Origin: Epithemia pelagica
Taxonomy: Eukaryota > Bacillariophyta > Bacillariophyceae > Surirellales > Surirellaceae
Direction of reading: 5' to 3'
DNA length: 64,000 nucleotides
Assembly (NCBI GenBank): GCA_946965045.2
Contig: OX337235.1
Span: 620,001 to 684,000, forward strand
Shown: positions 41,476 through 51,568 of the stretch, piece by piece
Layout of the letters: the number at the start of each line of letters is the position of its first letter
Position numbering within the stretch: the stretch's first letter is position 1
Position numbers and translations under genes: made by a program
The notes under the pieces: model-generated
Database searches by the model: none
What the model was told of the DNA's origin: nothing
Seen by the model: only the letters and a program-made list of their open reading frames with translations

Positions 41476-41642
41476 TGTCTCATTCCGGCTGATACACGAA
41501 TTCTGACCCAATACGGGACACATACGTCAGAAATACAACGGTCATTACCGTTTACCGTTTTACTGGTTTCATGCGTTGAATGTAGCGTAATTCTTCATCT
41601 TAATCTTTCTTTGGAGTGGATTCTATCAAGTAGAATAAGACA
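41476..41642 (+). repeat. 3' LTR of copia element 2
   Basis: 167 bp, the duplicate of 35,072-35,238; it follows the stop codon by 13 bp. Confidence 0.9.
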
Positions 41643-42420
41643 TTTCCACCGTGTTTTTTATTTTTCTGCTAACGCCAATCGTAATCGAGTAGTAAATACA
41701 CTACTCCGATAAATTCGAGTAGTAAATACACTACTCCCATAATTTCAAGTCGTCCTATCTATGTCAATTTCAATTTGTTGGGTTTCTTTGAGCTTGCTTC
41801 TGGTAGAACTTGAGATTCTGAACACATTGATGTATGATAGTCTACACTAATTTTCACATGATCACCGTCGTTTTGGCCGTCAAAATTTCAGCAATTTTCA
41901 TGATTTTTTGAATCCATCGACCATGGCCCAACTTTGAATGCTACGGACACAGTCAATAGCCAATAACAAATGCCAAGACCTTCCATTCTGGTGTAAAATA
42001 ACATGAACTATAGGACTGTGCCTTTACATGTTATTTGCAAATGCCTCTGTCGAGCATTTGCCACTTCTCTCTCTCGGACCGTGTTTTTCCAGGTTCATCC
42101 CATTGACCCTTTTTCGACACATTGCATCTTTCCTTCGTCAACTTTGGCCACCACACACCATCTGTCTTGATCATATGGCTTTATTTCATCCATTCTCACC
42201 TGGCTTGGCCTCACTGGAAGATGATCCATGCCATTTTCATGGTCCGTCCTCATTGTCTCTCATGGTCCTCGCAAAAAAAAGAGGTACAGTCTATTTTAAC
42301 GCTGCCGCGCGCACCCGCTAGGGTGACGTCGACCGACGCGCCCGGCTCCACACAAAATGAGGAGCGAGGACTAAACATGACGGGACAAGTTGTGAGGACG
42401 GGACAGAGAGTAGAAATCGG
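41643..42420. other. Intergenic and possible LINE 3' flank
   Basis: Contains a T-rich run (41,653-41,665), two 30-bp direct repeats (listed separately) and an A8 run near 42,270. The 3' end of the LINE to the right (minus strand) should lie here, but no clear poly(A) equivalent was identified. Confidence 0.4.
41686..41745. repeat. Two 30-bp repeats with a palindrome
   Basis: Two adjacent near-identical 30-bp units, each holding the inverted repeat GAGTAGT-AAATAC-ACTACTC. Similar palindromic sequence recurs at 45,640-45,690 on the far side of the LINE fragment. Confidence 0.7.
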
Positions 42421-45150
42421 TTACAAGGGTGGGGCAGCATCCCTGAGAATGACAGGGCGCCAGGTATTGATCCAAGAGCGAAGAGAAACAGCAGTAGTTT
42501 CCGCTGCGAAATGAGCAGCGGTAGACGAGTAGAAAATATCGCGTTCAGAGGGCGGGAGACGGGTGCGGAATTCGTATAAAGTCGTGATTTCGCGTTGTGC
42601 TTGGGCGTAAGATGCGGCTTCAACTGTTTGGGGTGAATTACCGTGAAGGTTGTGGTTTCGAGTGATCCATAGAGCATGGATATGTTTCCATAAGAGTTTA
42701 ATTGTGCCAGTAACAAAATGAGTCCCGGAGACTGTGCGTGAATGTTGATGGGTGGTGGAGAGATAGTTGTCTTGAAGATTGCGCCATTGAATAGTGAAGC
42801 GGCCGAAAAAGATGTGAGCGTATCCGATAAGTTGTTGTTGAGTTACCAGCGATTGATATGAGAGGGAGAGGGTGGGAAAAGACGGTGGAACGTTGGCGAG
42901 CCAAGAGTGAATAATCTCCACAAGAAGTAGGTTCAGAGTTGGGTCGAGGGATTGGAGACGCCAGAAATCTTGCAGTTCATCAAGAAGAGGTCCTTTCCAT
43001 TGTCGGTGAGGACAACAGAGAAAGTGAGAGCGAGTCTCAACAACAGAGGGAGTGCAGAGGGGGCATGTTTCTGTGTAGTAAGTGGCGTAGCGAGAACGAA
43101 GATAGCCAAGGGGAAGCCAGTCATGGAGAAACTTAATGTGGAATTGTCGACGGGTGAAAACAGTCGTGATAGCGCGTCCGTGTGCCGTCCAATCAATCAT
43201 CTCGAAAGTCTCGAGCGACCACTCGTTGCGATTGCATAAGTATTGGCGTAAAGCTTTCCATGTAGAGAGGTAGCGCAGAATAGATCGGTAATTCGAATTG
43301 ATAGTCCCTTTGGGAGAATGAAGTATGGCTTGGCTGCCTGTGATAAGAGGGACATGTGTCGATGAAATAGTAGGCGGGTATTCCTATGAGTCTGCCAATC
43401 GGTCAGCGTCTACATTGAGCTGGGCAGCAAGGGTCAGTGTTGGATATGGTCGCAGGCGATCTTGGTGGCCCCGAACATGTAGGAAACTTGGAGTTTCTGG
43501 GAATTGTTTGATAGATGTACTAATTGATTGTTGGATATCCCAGTCTGCTTCCATCGTAGAGTATGGGAAGTCATAGACCCATTCCAGTCGCTTTTCCACA
43601 GTATTGATCAAACTTTTGGAATCGGTATAGAAGATTAATTGTGTCGGAAGACTGAAGCCATAAGACGTCGTAAGATGAATCACAGCACGTAGCAATGCAA
43701 GCATTCCATAACTCTCCGACCGGAAGGACGAAGTACGATAACCAGGAGCAGGACCACTTAATTGAAAAAGGCGTTGTCCAGTATCCGTGCTGCAAATACA
43801 GCCAAATTTGCCAGTGAACATAGCCGCTGAGCCATCGCTGCACAAGAAGAGGCGGACAGTCGGAGTGGTGAAACTTTGTTGGATTTGTTGAGGTTGGCAA
43901 AGGAGGACAAGTTTGGACATTAGGTGTTGATCCCATTGTTCGAGAGAAGAGACGTAGTCAGGAAAAGTCTGGGGTGGTGGTGGATCGGAAGGTATGGCTT
44001 GAGGACGGCAAGGCAGAATAATGAAAGCGGGACCGGAGTGGTTGACATGAACGGGCACTGCTGTCGATGGGGGACTTGGAGAGAGTTGAGACGTTGGAAG
44101 AAAAAGTGGGTGTTGGTACCAGTAGTGTCGAAAAATATTGGGAGATTCGGCCACATAGAGCTTGGAGCTCGGGCAGTCAACGAGGAATTTCCAATGGCGA
44201 TGTAATTTCTGTCCAGGTACAGTCCAGGAACCGAGAGGGTGTACCAGCATTCGTGTAACTCCTGTTTGTCTGACTAAGTCAAGGTATTTGTCCCACTGTT
44301 GCCAAGCGCCGGGGCCCGGCCGGTCTTGGTACGGAATCAGGCCGTGATGAGTCGAGAAATCGTCATGGCGATGTTCAATAGTAAACAACGAGAGTTTCGT
44401 GCCATCAGGAGTGGATATATCACTGAGCAATGTCACACCCAGGTAGATACGGCATGCATTGAGCAGAATCAGTTCCGTTGGAGTGAATTGCGACGACTCT
44501 ATTGCAATATCCATGAGGAAACGGTCGTTGACTCGTTGGAGAGCGGGAAGGAATTTGGATTCGAGTTCAATATTGCAGTTTGCTTTTTGGAGGAAGGTTC
44601 GCACTTGTGGGATCCATTGCATCGGAATATGGAAATGCTAGTACCCGCGAGAAATTGAGCCCACGAGATCGCGATCTTGGCAAGTTGTGCCGGAACTCCC
44701 GGTGATCTGAGACATGCTAGCAGTAGGTAAGTCTGAGAAATTCCACGCTCCACTGAGAGCGTTCGCAGTCCGATTCCTCCTAATTCTGCTGGTCCGTAAA
44801 CGACTGCGTTTGGCATATGGCGATTGAAGCCATACTTGGGTAAAAAGGCCTTCTTGAACTGGACTTGTAAGGCATTGCAGTGGCCATCAGAGAGGGAAGA
44901 CGAGGGTAGCGGATATGATATGCTAGGGAGGTAGATAGCAAGGTAATAGGCCCAGGCGTCGGTTCTGGAGAAAGGGCTGGTGGCCATCACGGAAGTATGA
45001 GCTTTGTTCTTTTTCGCAAGAGCAAGGTACAACCCTTTATCTGTTCGATGTGGCGATTTCTGTACACCCAAAGTCTTGTGACTCCGATAGGAAGATAATT
45101 GTTTGATCGGTATTGTTTGGTCCGAATCATGGAAGTGAATTGTAATTTGA
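42421..45150 (-). pseudogene. 5'-truncated LINE (non-LTR retrotransposon) fragment
   Basis: Reading right to left, the sequence opens with the end of a reverse transcriptase region (SHKTLGVQKSP, then FLPKYGFNRHMPNAVVYGP and ELGGIGLRTL). A frameshift near 44,620 leads to a linker and an RNase H domain: FLCSDGSAAMFTG, FRSESYGMLALLRAV, IFYTDSKSLI and HVRGHQDR. TAG at 43,384-43,386 interrupts the frame after DADRLADS; the same frame continues to 42,421 with a Cys/His cluster (CPLC, then HFLCCPH). The catalytic RT core is missing, so the copy was truncated at its 5' end, as is usual for LINEs. It is dead by truncation, one frameshift and one stop. Confidence 0.75.
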
Positions 45151-45826
45151 GGTGTGGTCGCTCAAGTTAAAAAAGAGCGACTAAGATGACAAAAAATTCT
45201 CACTATCAATAAATTTGTACTCGAAGTTAAAACGGACTGTTTTCAAACCGTGTTAAGGCCGGAGCATTAAATTCGAGCATTTTAACTAACTCTATACCTA
45301 GCTATGCAGGTAGTTCGTCTCACATTTTTATTTTACAGTAGAATTTTATTGTAGAGCCGGGAAGTAGTAATCGTGCGATTCGCGCGACATCATGGGTGAA
45401 CCGTGTAAGGAACATTATGTCGTTGCGACATCCCAACTCGTAATAAAACCGGGCGGTGGTCACTACCTACACATCTAGATATAAATAAGCAGATTACTCC
45501 CCTGTGTTTTCTCACTCCTTCCTCGTCGGGCGCCCGGCATATGTCTTGTCGGGCATGCGCCCTCCTCGAACATATGCCCTCCTCGTCATTCTACCCTCCG
45601 CGCCGGGCGACCCTCCTCTAAAGGACTGAAACACCGTGAAGTAGTCTTACTACTCCCATAAAATTTATCCGAGTAGTAAATCCACTGCTCGAAAGGCCTT
45701 AAAGCGCGTTCCTTACGAATGGCGTTAAGTTGTTGTTGTTGTGGATGGAGTTCCGATTTCGTACCAACATTATACCAAAGAGAACATCACAGACACAAAG
45801 TCCAGCAACTGCGATAACAAACAACC
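45151..45826. other. Intergenic, palindromic repeat at 45,640-45,690
   Basis: AT-rich spacer before channel 2. It includes the palindromes GTAGTCTTACTAC (45,641-45,653) and a decayed GAGTAGTAAATCCACTGCTC (45,671-45,690) resembling the 41.7-kb repeats. No gene was seen. Confidence 0.5.
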
Positions 45827-47413
45827 ATGACAGTAGAACCGGAAGAAGGCCCCATCGTAGGATCGCAAAACCCCAGGTTGAATTCGAGTGCAGCAGACCG
45901 ACGACCAGGAAACTTGTCGTCCTCCTCCTCCTTGAAGAACCAGAACCAACTGGTGTGGTCCTCCTCCTATGGCGAAACCAACCTCGATCATGGACACGAA
46001 ACCAACACTGATGAACCGTCGCAAACGCTTGTACACGCCGAATCACAACAAGAACGACTGTCATTGCACCAACGCAATAGTATCCAGAAACTTTTTTCTT
46101 CTTCGCCGCCGCATCCCCTTTATCCAGGTGACGAGGGCTTTGACGAAAACAATGCGGCCCTCCAAGTTGTTGTCAACGAATGGGCACAAGGTACCTCCAT
46201 TCATGGTGTGCCTTTGGTCACAGATGCGAGTGTGTGGAAATTGTGGAAACGGTCCGTCTGGATTGTCTTGGTTCTGGTTTCGTCAGGCTTTATGGTGTGG
46301 CAAATGACTCAATTGATTCGACAATATCGCAGTTACGAAGTCTTGACCCGAACCGAAACCATTAATCCGGAATCCATGGCCTTTCCACGTGTTACCATTT
46401 GCAATGCCAGTCCTTTTTCACGTTCACGAATGCAAGAATTTGGCTTGGAAAATCCTACAACGTTGCAAGAATTTGAACAAATATCGACTCCCTTGGAGGA
46501 TTTTATCAATCGCACCTGGTTCAATGGTGTGGAATTACCCGTCTCCCAATCGTGGCAGTCAACCTTTATGCAAGGGGATTTGGGTCGATGTTGGTCGTTT
46601 GATACGACGGAACATGTGTCGAGTCCCGGTTATTATGGTGGATTGCGGGTGTTTATCGATTTGAATCAGTACGATTATGACGATACAGTTGATTTTGCTG
46701 CCGCCATTGTTTGGGTCCAACAAGCCGGTACCTTTTTGGATACTCAATTACCCATTTATGCCGTCAAACCGGGCAAGAAAAGCTTGTTGTCCATTACCTT
46801 GAATCGATTTGAACGAGAACAAGAAGCACCCTGGGCGCGGTGTCAGGGACAGGCACCCGAGTATACGCAAGGACGATGTCGATCGGAATGTATTTTGCGG
46901 TATATTCGTGAAACCTGTCAATGTCGTCGGTACGGCGATGCCACCGACCCGTCCCTCTTGTTTTGTCCCCGGTACGATCCCTGTCTCTTGTCCGCCCTGA
47001 GCAATTCCAATACCATTATCCAAGAGTCCTGCACCCAAGATTGCAATCTTCCCAGTTGTATTGTCAATGAATACACGGCCAATGTGCAAGATGTCGACTT
47101 TGCCCGCAATTGGGTGTCCAATTTTGACTATGACCTGTACAATGTTACACCGCAGTACTTGTTGGAGAATTATCTCATTTTGAATGTCAATTTTGAAAAG
47201 ATTGAATATCACTTGCTGACCGAAACCAAGGCTGTCACCTCGGCCCAATTATTGGGATCCATTGGTGGTTCCATGGGACTCTTTTTGGGCATTTCCTTGT
47301 TGAGTGTGTTTGAATTGGTGGGTGATTTGGGTTTGTTGCGATTGTTCCCACGATGGTTAGGCCATCGTCATTTGTTGGGATTGGGTGCCGTGGTTTCCCA
47401 CAAATCCGACTAA
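45827..47413 (+). CDS. DEG/ENaC-like sodium channel, copy 2
   Basis: 528 codons, ATG to TAA, no introns. Starts MTVEPEEGP and shares the full architecture of copy 1: N-terminal TSIHGVPLV gating motif, TM1 (about residues 143-165), FPRVTICNASPFS, the Cys-rich extracellular loop (YTQGRCRSECI, RETCQCRRYG) and the C-terminal SIGGSMGLFLGISLLSVFELVG. The N-terminal tail before TM1 is Ser/Asn-rich and diverges between copies, while the channel core is well kept. It lies in inverted orientation to copy 3, with the PP2A-type gene between. The frame is intact, so it is probably functional. Confidence 0.88.
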   Translation: MTVEPEEGPIVGSQNPRLNSSAADRRPGNLSSSSSLKNQNQLVWSSSYGETNLDHGHETNTDEPSQTLVHAESQQERLSLHQRNSIQKLFSSSPPHPLYPGDEGFDENNAALQVVVNEWAQGTSIHGVPLVTDASVWKLWKRSVWIVLVLVSSGFMVWQMTQLIRQYRSYEVLTRTETINPESMAFPRVTICNASPFSRSRMQEFGLENPTTLQEFEQISTPLEDFINRTWFNGVELPVSQSWQSTFMQGDLGRCWSFDTTEHVSSPGYYGGLRVFIDLNQYDYDDTVDFAAAIVWVQQAGTFLDTQLPIYAVKPGKKSLLSITLNRFEREQEAPWARCQGQAPEYTQGRCRSECILRYIRETCQCRRYGDATDPSLLFCPRYDPCLLSALSNSNTIIQESCTQDCNLPSCIVNEYTANVQDVDFARNWVSNFDYDLYNVTPQYLLENYLILNVNFEKIEYHLLTETKAVTSAQLLGSIGGSMGLFLGISLLSVFELVGDLGLLRLFPRWLGHRHLLGLGAVVSHKSD

Positions 47414-48570
47414 GACACTGAAAGAGTGAGAAGCGGACGACGCGTCGAATACTTGCGTGACTCTCTCTCTCGGCTCAGAGAGGGCGGTCCTCTTGTGTGT
47501 GAGATGTTGGCCTCTGGACCACAATGCTTCGATGTGTCTACCACTGGATCTGTGGTTCCTCTCATCGTTTGCGTCTGTGCGTCGGTAAGCGCGAGTCTTT
47601 TTTCTCTGTCGGCGCAGGACACGTGTGAGACCCATCCACAGACAACCACACCACCACCAACAACAAGAACACACACTGTGGAAGGATGATCATAACGCTC
47701 GGGTCCCTGTATTCGACGACCAACGCTTCCAACAAGAATAAGAAGAAGAACTGATTCAACATGTGAATGCAAGATGATGACGATGATGGTCTCTGGTTGC
47801 AAGGGGTGTTGTCACCCTGTTGGTGTGCGCCCAAACAAGAAGAACGATTTTGCCGCAGCCATGACTCTCTCAGCAATTCCGGATAGATACAGTATAGTAG
47901 GTATAGTAGAGCAAAGGGGAAAAGCTCTAGCTTGCACAGCTTCTTGTGGTTGAATCGTTTCGTAGTTGTGTTCCGCTTTAGTTGTCTGGGTGTGGTTCTC
48001 TTCTTTGTTGGAACCCGAATACACAGTCTCGATAATACACCTCTTTATTATGTAGACTAGGCGAAGGAACCGTTGCCGCTAGAATTTGGAAAATGTGCAC
48101 GTCCTGGTATAGTCGACGGGCTCGCACGCTGGCCCTTCGGACAGGCAACTATTTGGAGAGCCTGCGACAACGACTGACGCGCGCGGATGTGGATCTCCCA
48201 CACTGGACTCTTCGGTGGCAGCAACAAAACGGAGCGAAGACGAGACAAGGAAAGGTGTGTATAGAATACATTGCAACAACCACCGACCGTCGTGTATCGC
48301 TAGACCCAGGGTCTACATCATTGGTGTGTGTGTCGTAACAAGAGAGAGAGAGAGAGAGAGGACTTATTTCAACGAGACGAGTGAGACCCAATCGTCGTTC
48401 TTTTGTCCATTACAGAACATACAAACCGTCATTTGAGAGGTCTCCTTTCGAAAACGTTGAGGTTCCGTGGCTTTGGTTCTTTGCTGGCTGTGGGATAATT
48501 TGTGGATCGTTGTGTGTGTGTGTGTGGTCACTGGAGAGTTGTTGCCGTTTCCAACAATATCATCATCATC
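47414..48570. other. Intergenic with GA microsatellite
   Basis: Spacer between channel 2 and the PP2A-type gene. A (GA)n run lies at about 48,341-48,362 and a (TG)n run at about 48,513-48,528. Frames on both strands here lack motifs. Confidence 0.5.
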
Positions 48571-50841
48571 ATGTCGGCAATTAAAATGGATGAATTGTTG
48601 GTGTCGTGGTTGGGCAGTGACGATGTGTATGAAAATGTCTTGGATTTGATTGAAAATTATCGTGCCACACACGAGGATGAAAAAAAGGACGAACCATCGG
48701 CCGAAGGAGATCCGTTGAAAACAGCCACAACGACGGACAACCACAACAACAACGAGGACGATCCTACCGTGGACTCGTCGGATCCTCCTCCCACCACCAC
48801 AACGACTCCAACCATGATGCCTCCTCCCATTCCTCCCTTTTATCCTGTCAAGGTGGCCGGTCGCATTCGGAAACGACGTCAAATGACCGTCTCGCAAAAG
48901 GATACCTGGGATCCCTTGCCGGAAGGAAGTACTACGACAACTACTTCGACGACCAGCAGCAGCAGCACCACCACACCGTCTTCACCGCCTCCGGCCGCTG
49001 GTTCTTCGGCTTCCAATCCCATTCCCTTGTTGCCGCAATTGTTGGATTCACGATCCTCCGCCTCCTCGTCTCCGCATGTCAAGGAAGATGGTACAGCCGA
49101 AGGTGAGGAAGGAGCGGCATCTGCCGAACAACAACAGCAAGCACAACAAGAACCGTCGATTTGCGTTCGCGATCAAACCATGGCAATTTATGCCGAATTG
49201 GGTCAAGATCCACCCCTGGCCAGTCCCACTTCGGACGATGACGATGACGACTATGGGGACTCGACGACGACCAATAATTCCAAACGGTTTGCCCAAAAAT
49301 ACTTGACGGTCGAAACCTTTGTCCGCGTCACCAAGGATGTCTGTGGCTTTCCGTCCTTTTTCAATATTCCCTTGTACGCTCGCATTTTGGCGCTCTGGAA
49401 TGCCAAGACGAGTGAATTGGCCGCCGCACCCATGGAAGTGATTACCTTGGAAATGTTGGAATGGTTTTGGAAGACGGAAATGGAACCCTACGATCCCTGC
49501 GATCGCTTTTTTCGACTCGTGGCGCAAATTGGGGCCGACGCCATTTTGCGCGATGATTTCTTGCCCTTTATCAAGGCCCTGTTGCAAGATCATCCCGGTT
49601 TGGAATTTTTGAGCAGCCATGCGGAATTTCAAGAAAAGTATGCCGTCACGGTCATTACCCGCATCTTTTATGGCGTCAATACCTGTCATTCCGGACGCAT
49701 CACGGCCCGGCAAGTCCGACGCTCCGATTTGTTGCAAGCCTTTCAACAAGTCGATGAAGAAGAAGATATCAATAAGGTGACACGATACTTTTCCTACGAA
49801 CATTTCTATGTCTTGTATTGTCGCTTTTGGGAGTTGGATCATGATCGAGATTATCGGATTACCCGAGAAGATTTGTTAAAATATGGCGATCAATCCCTCT
49901 CCCACATGATTGTCGATCGCATTTTTGATGCCGCCCCGCGACCCTTTGAACCGCAACAACAATTGCTCTTGCTGCAACAGCAGCAACAACAAGGCGATGC
50001 GCAGCAACAACAACAACAACAATTGTTGGCCTTGCAACAACAGCCTCCCCGTCCCAGTCACCGCGATTATTTGAGTTACGAAGATTTTATTTATTTCATG
50101 TTATCCGAAGAAGACAAGTCCAATGAAGTCTCGGTCAAGTATTGGTTCACCTGCGTCGATGTCGACGGCGATGGCAAACTCAACAATATGGAATTGCGAT
50201 CCTTTTATGCCGTCCAATTGCATCGCATGCAATTCATGGGCCATGAGGTAGTCCCCTTTGAAGACATGTTGTGTCAAATGATGGATATGATCAAACCCGC
50301 GCACAATGACTTTTTGGTCGAAACCGACTTTTTGCAACCCGAATGTCGTCAAGTGTCGGGGGCCCTCTTTGATGCCCTCTTCAATCTCAACAAGTACCTC
50401 TTGTTTGAACAACGCGATCCCTTTGTCGAACGACAAAAACGGGAAGATGAATTTGATTGCGATTGGGACCGATTTGCCTGTCTGGATTATTCACGATTGG
50501 CCATGGAAGAAGAAGCCCGCGAAGAAGAAGCCATGGAAATTGATTGGGTCACGGTCGATGACGAGGAGGAAGATGAAGACGATGACGAAGAGGACGACGA
50601 CGATGAAGACGATGACGACGACGACGATGGTCCTCGGGGAGGTGGTTTGACTTACGATGACGATGATTTGCAACATACCGATGACGATTCCGAAAGTGAT
50701 TTGCAAGGAGCGGCCATGCTTCAATATGGCATGATGCAGCAGCAGCAACAACAGCATCATCCCCATGCGCATCATCACCATCATCATCATGGACATCATG
50801 GAGGTGGAGGCGGAAATGTTGCTAGTGAAGCGCCCTTTTAA
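48571..50841 (+). CDS. PP2A regulatory subunit B''-like EF-hand protein
   Basis: 756 codons from ATG 48,571 (MSAIKMDELLVSWLG; a second ATG at 48,586 is also possible). The core matches the B''/PR72 family of protein phosphatase 2A regulatory subunits: RIFYGVNTCHSGRIT, YFSYEHFYVLYCRFWELD, YEDFIYFMLSEEDKS and FEQRDPFVERQKRE. Two EF-hand loops are visible, DHDRDYRITRED (about residue 422) and the canonical DVDGDGKLNNME (about 528), suggesting Ca2+ control. B'' subunits direct the phosphatase to substrates, in plants and algae often at the cytoskeleton. Long low-complexity stretches surround the core: Thr/Ser/Pro-rich N-terminus, a poly-Gln insert between the EF-hands and poly-Asp and poly-His tails. 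No introns. Confidence 0.9.
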   Translation: MSAIKMDELLVSWLGSDDVYENVLDLIENYRATHEDEKKDEPSAEGDPLKTATTTDNHNNNEDDPTVDSSDPPPTTTTTPTMMPPPIPPFYPVKVAGRIRKRRQMTVSQKDTWDPLPEGSTTTTTSTTSSSSTTTPSSPPPAAGSSASNPIPLLPQLLDSRSSASSSPHVKEDGTAEGEEGAASAEQQQQAQQEPSICVRDQTMAIYAELGQDPPLASPTSDDDDDDYGDSTTTNNSKRFAQKYLTVETFVRVTKDVCGFPSFFNIPLYARILALWNAKTSELAAAPMEVITLEMLEWFWKTEMEPYDPCDRFFRLVAQIGADAILRDDFLPFIKALLQDHPGLEFLSSHAEFQEKYAVTVITRIFYGVNTCHSGRITARQVRRSDLLQAFQQVDEEEDINKVTRYFSYEHFYVLYCRFWELDHDRDYRITREDLLKYGDQSLSHMIVDRIFDAAPRPFEPQQQLLLLQQQQQQGDAQQQQQQQLLALQQQPPRPSHRDYLSYEDFIYFMLSEEDKSNEVSVKYWFTCVDVDGDGKLNNMELRSFYAVQLHRMQFMGHEVVPFEDMLCQMMDMIKPAHNDFLVETDFLQPECRQVSGALFDALFNLNKYLLFEQRDPFVERQKREDEFDCDWDRFACLDYSRLAMEEEAREEEAMEIDWVTVDDEEEDEDDDEEDDDDEDDDDDDDGPRGGGLTYDDDDLQHTDDDSESDLQGAAMLQYGMMQQQQQQHHPHAHHHHHHHGHHGGGGGNVASEAPF

Positions 50842-51463
50842 GGGAACGGAAAGAAGGAAAAGTCTAGGAAACGACGTATATCCGATTAGGAATACGAGTC
50901 GGTGGTAGCGAACCATTACACGATCTATATCGTAACGACTGCATTTTACTTAGTTTCCATAGGCGAGAGATTGGGAGGCAACATTACATTAAATGTTTTG
51001 CAAACGACGGTGCGACACTTGGAATTGCAAATAACGTTGGATTCGCGAGACAAGCGAGCAAGTGGTACCATTGAAAAGTACTGCGTAGATTGCCTCAGGG
51101 GGCACCAAAACCATGCGATCCAGGTTCTGCTCTTCTTGTTCTGGTCAAAAGAGAGCAACGTTACGTTGACATGGAACGTATTCTACGTACATGGATTCCT
51201 TTCGTGGTTGGTTGTGTCGATCCCTATTCATGTCACAGTTAAATTGCTGCAACAACAACAACAACTGGATGATTTCCCAAAAAGGTAGACAGCTCTCTCG
51301 TCTGCACAGGAGAAACGTGACCTCACAGGAAGGCTATACTTGCGAATGTCTCAGCACGTCGGGGCTGTCATCGTCACTGACTTGTTCTTTTCTCTTTATC
51401 GTCCCAGAAATAAAGAAGAAGAATCGGTACGTGGTGGGTATGGTCCTTGTTGCCTCCGACATG
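50842..51463. other. Intergenic, no gene seen
   Basis: A 128-codon plus-strand frame at 50,902-51,288 begins at a non-ATG codon and has no recognisable feature. Confidence 0.45.
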
Positions 51464-51535
51464 TTTGACCAAGAAGTGGCTGATCAGACACGTATCTTGT
51501 ACGGCGGAAGTGTTAGTCCCAAATCAATCGATACA
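51464..51535 (+). pseudogene. Triosephosphate isomerase fragment
   Basis: A 24-codon stretch reads FDQEVADQTRILYGGSVSPK and then SIDT, matching the phosphate-binding loop region near the C-terminus of triosephosphate isomerase (motif ILYGGSV). Nothing TPI-like precedes it, and it passes directly into unrelated sequence. It is a captured or relict gene fragment beside the 3' end of channel 3. Confidence 0.65.
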
Positions 51536-51568
51536 AGTGTCCTCAGTTTCTCACTCTCTCTGAGTGTG

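Larger units (their letters stand above)
35072..41642 (+). mobile_element. Ty1/copia-type LTR retrotransposon 2, apparently intact
   Basis: A 6,571-bp element with two 167-bp LTRs that look identical, each starting TGTCTC and ending AAGACA (TG...CA ends). One uninterrupted 2,059-codon gag-pol frame lies between. The flanks share TTTC on both sides (35,068-35,071 and 41,643-41,646), a 4-bp match where 5 bp is usual. GCGGGGAC before the right LTR is a possible polypurine tract. Identical LTRs and an open frame suggest very recent insertion and possible activity. Confidence 0.92.

Noticed and set aside
50491-50916. 141-codon minus-strand frame resembling a membrane protein
   Set aside because: Reverse complement of the poly-Asp and poly-His tail of the PP2A-type gene.
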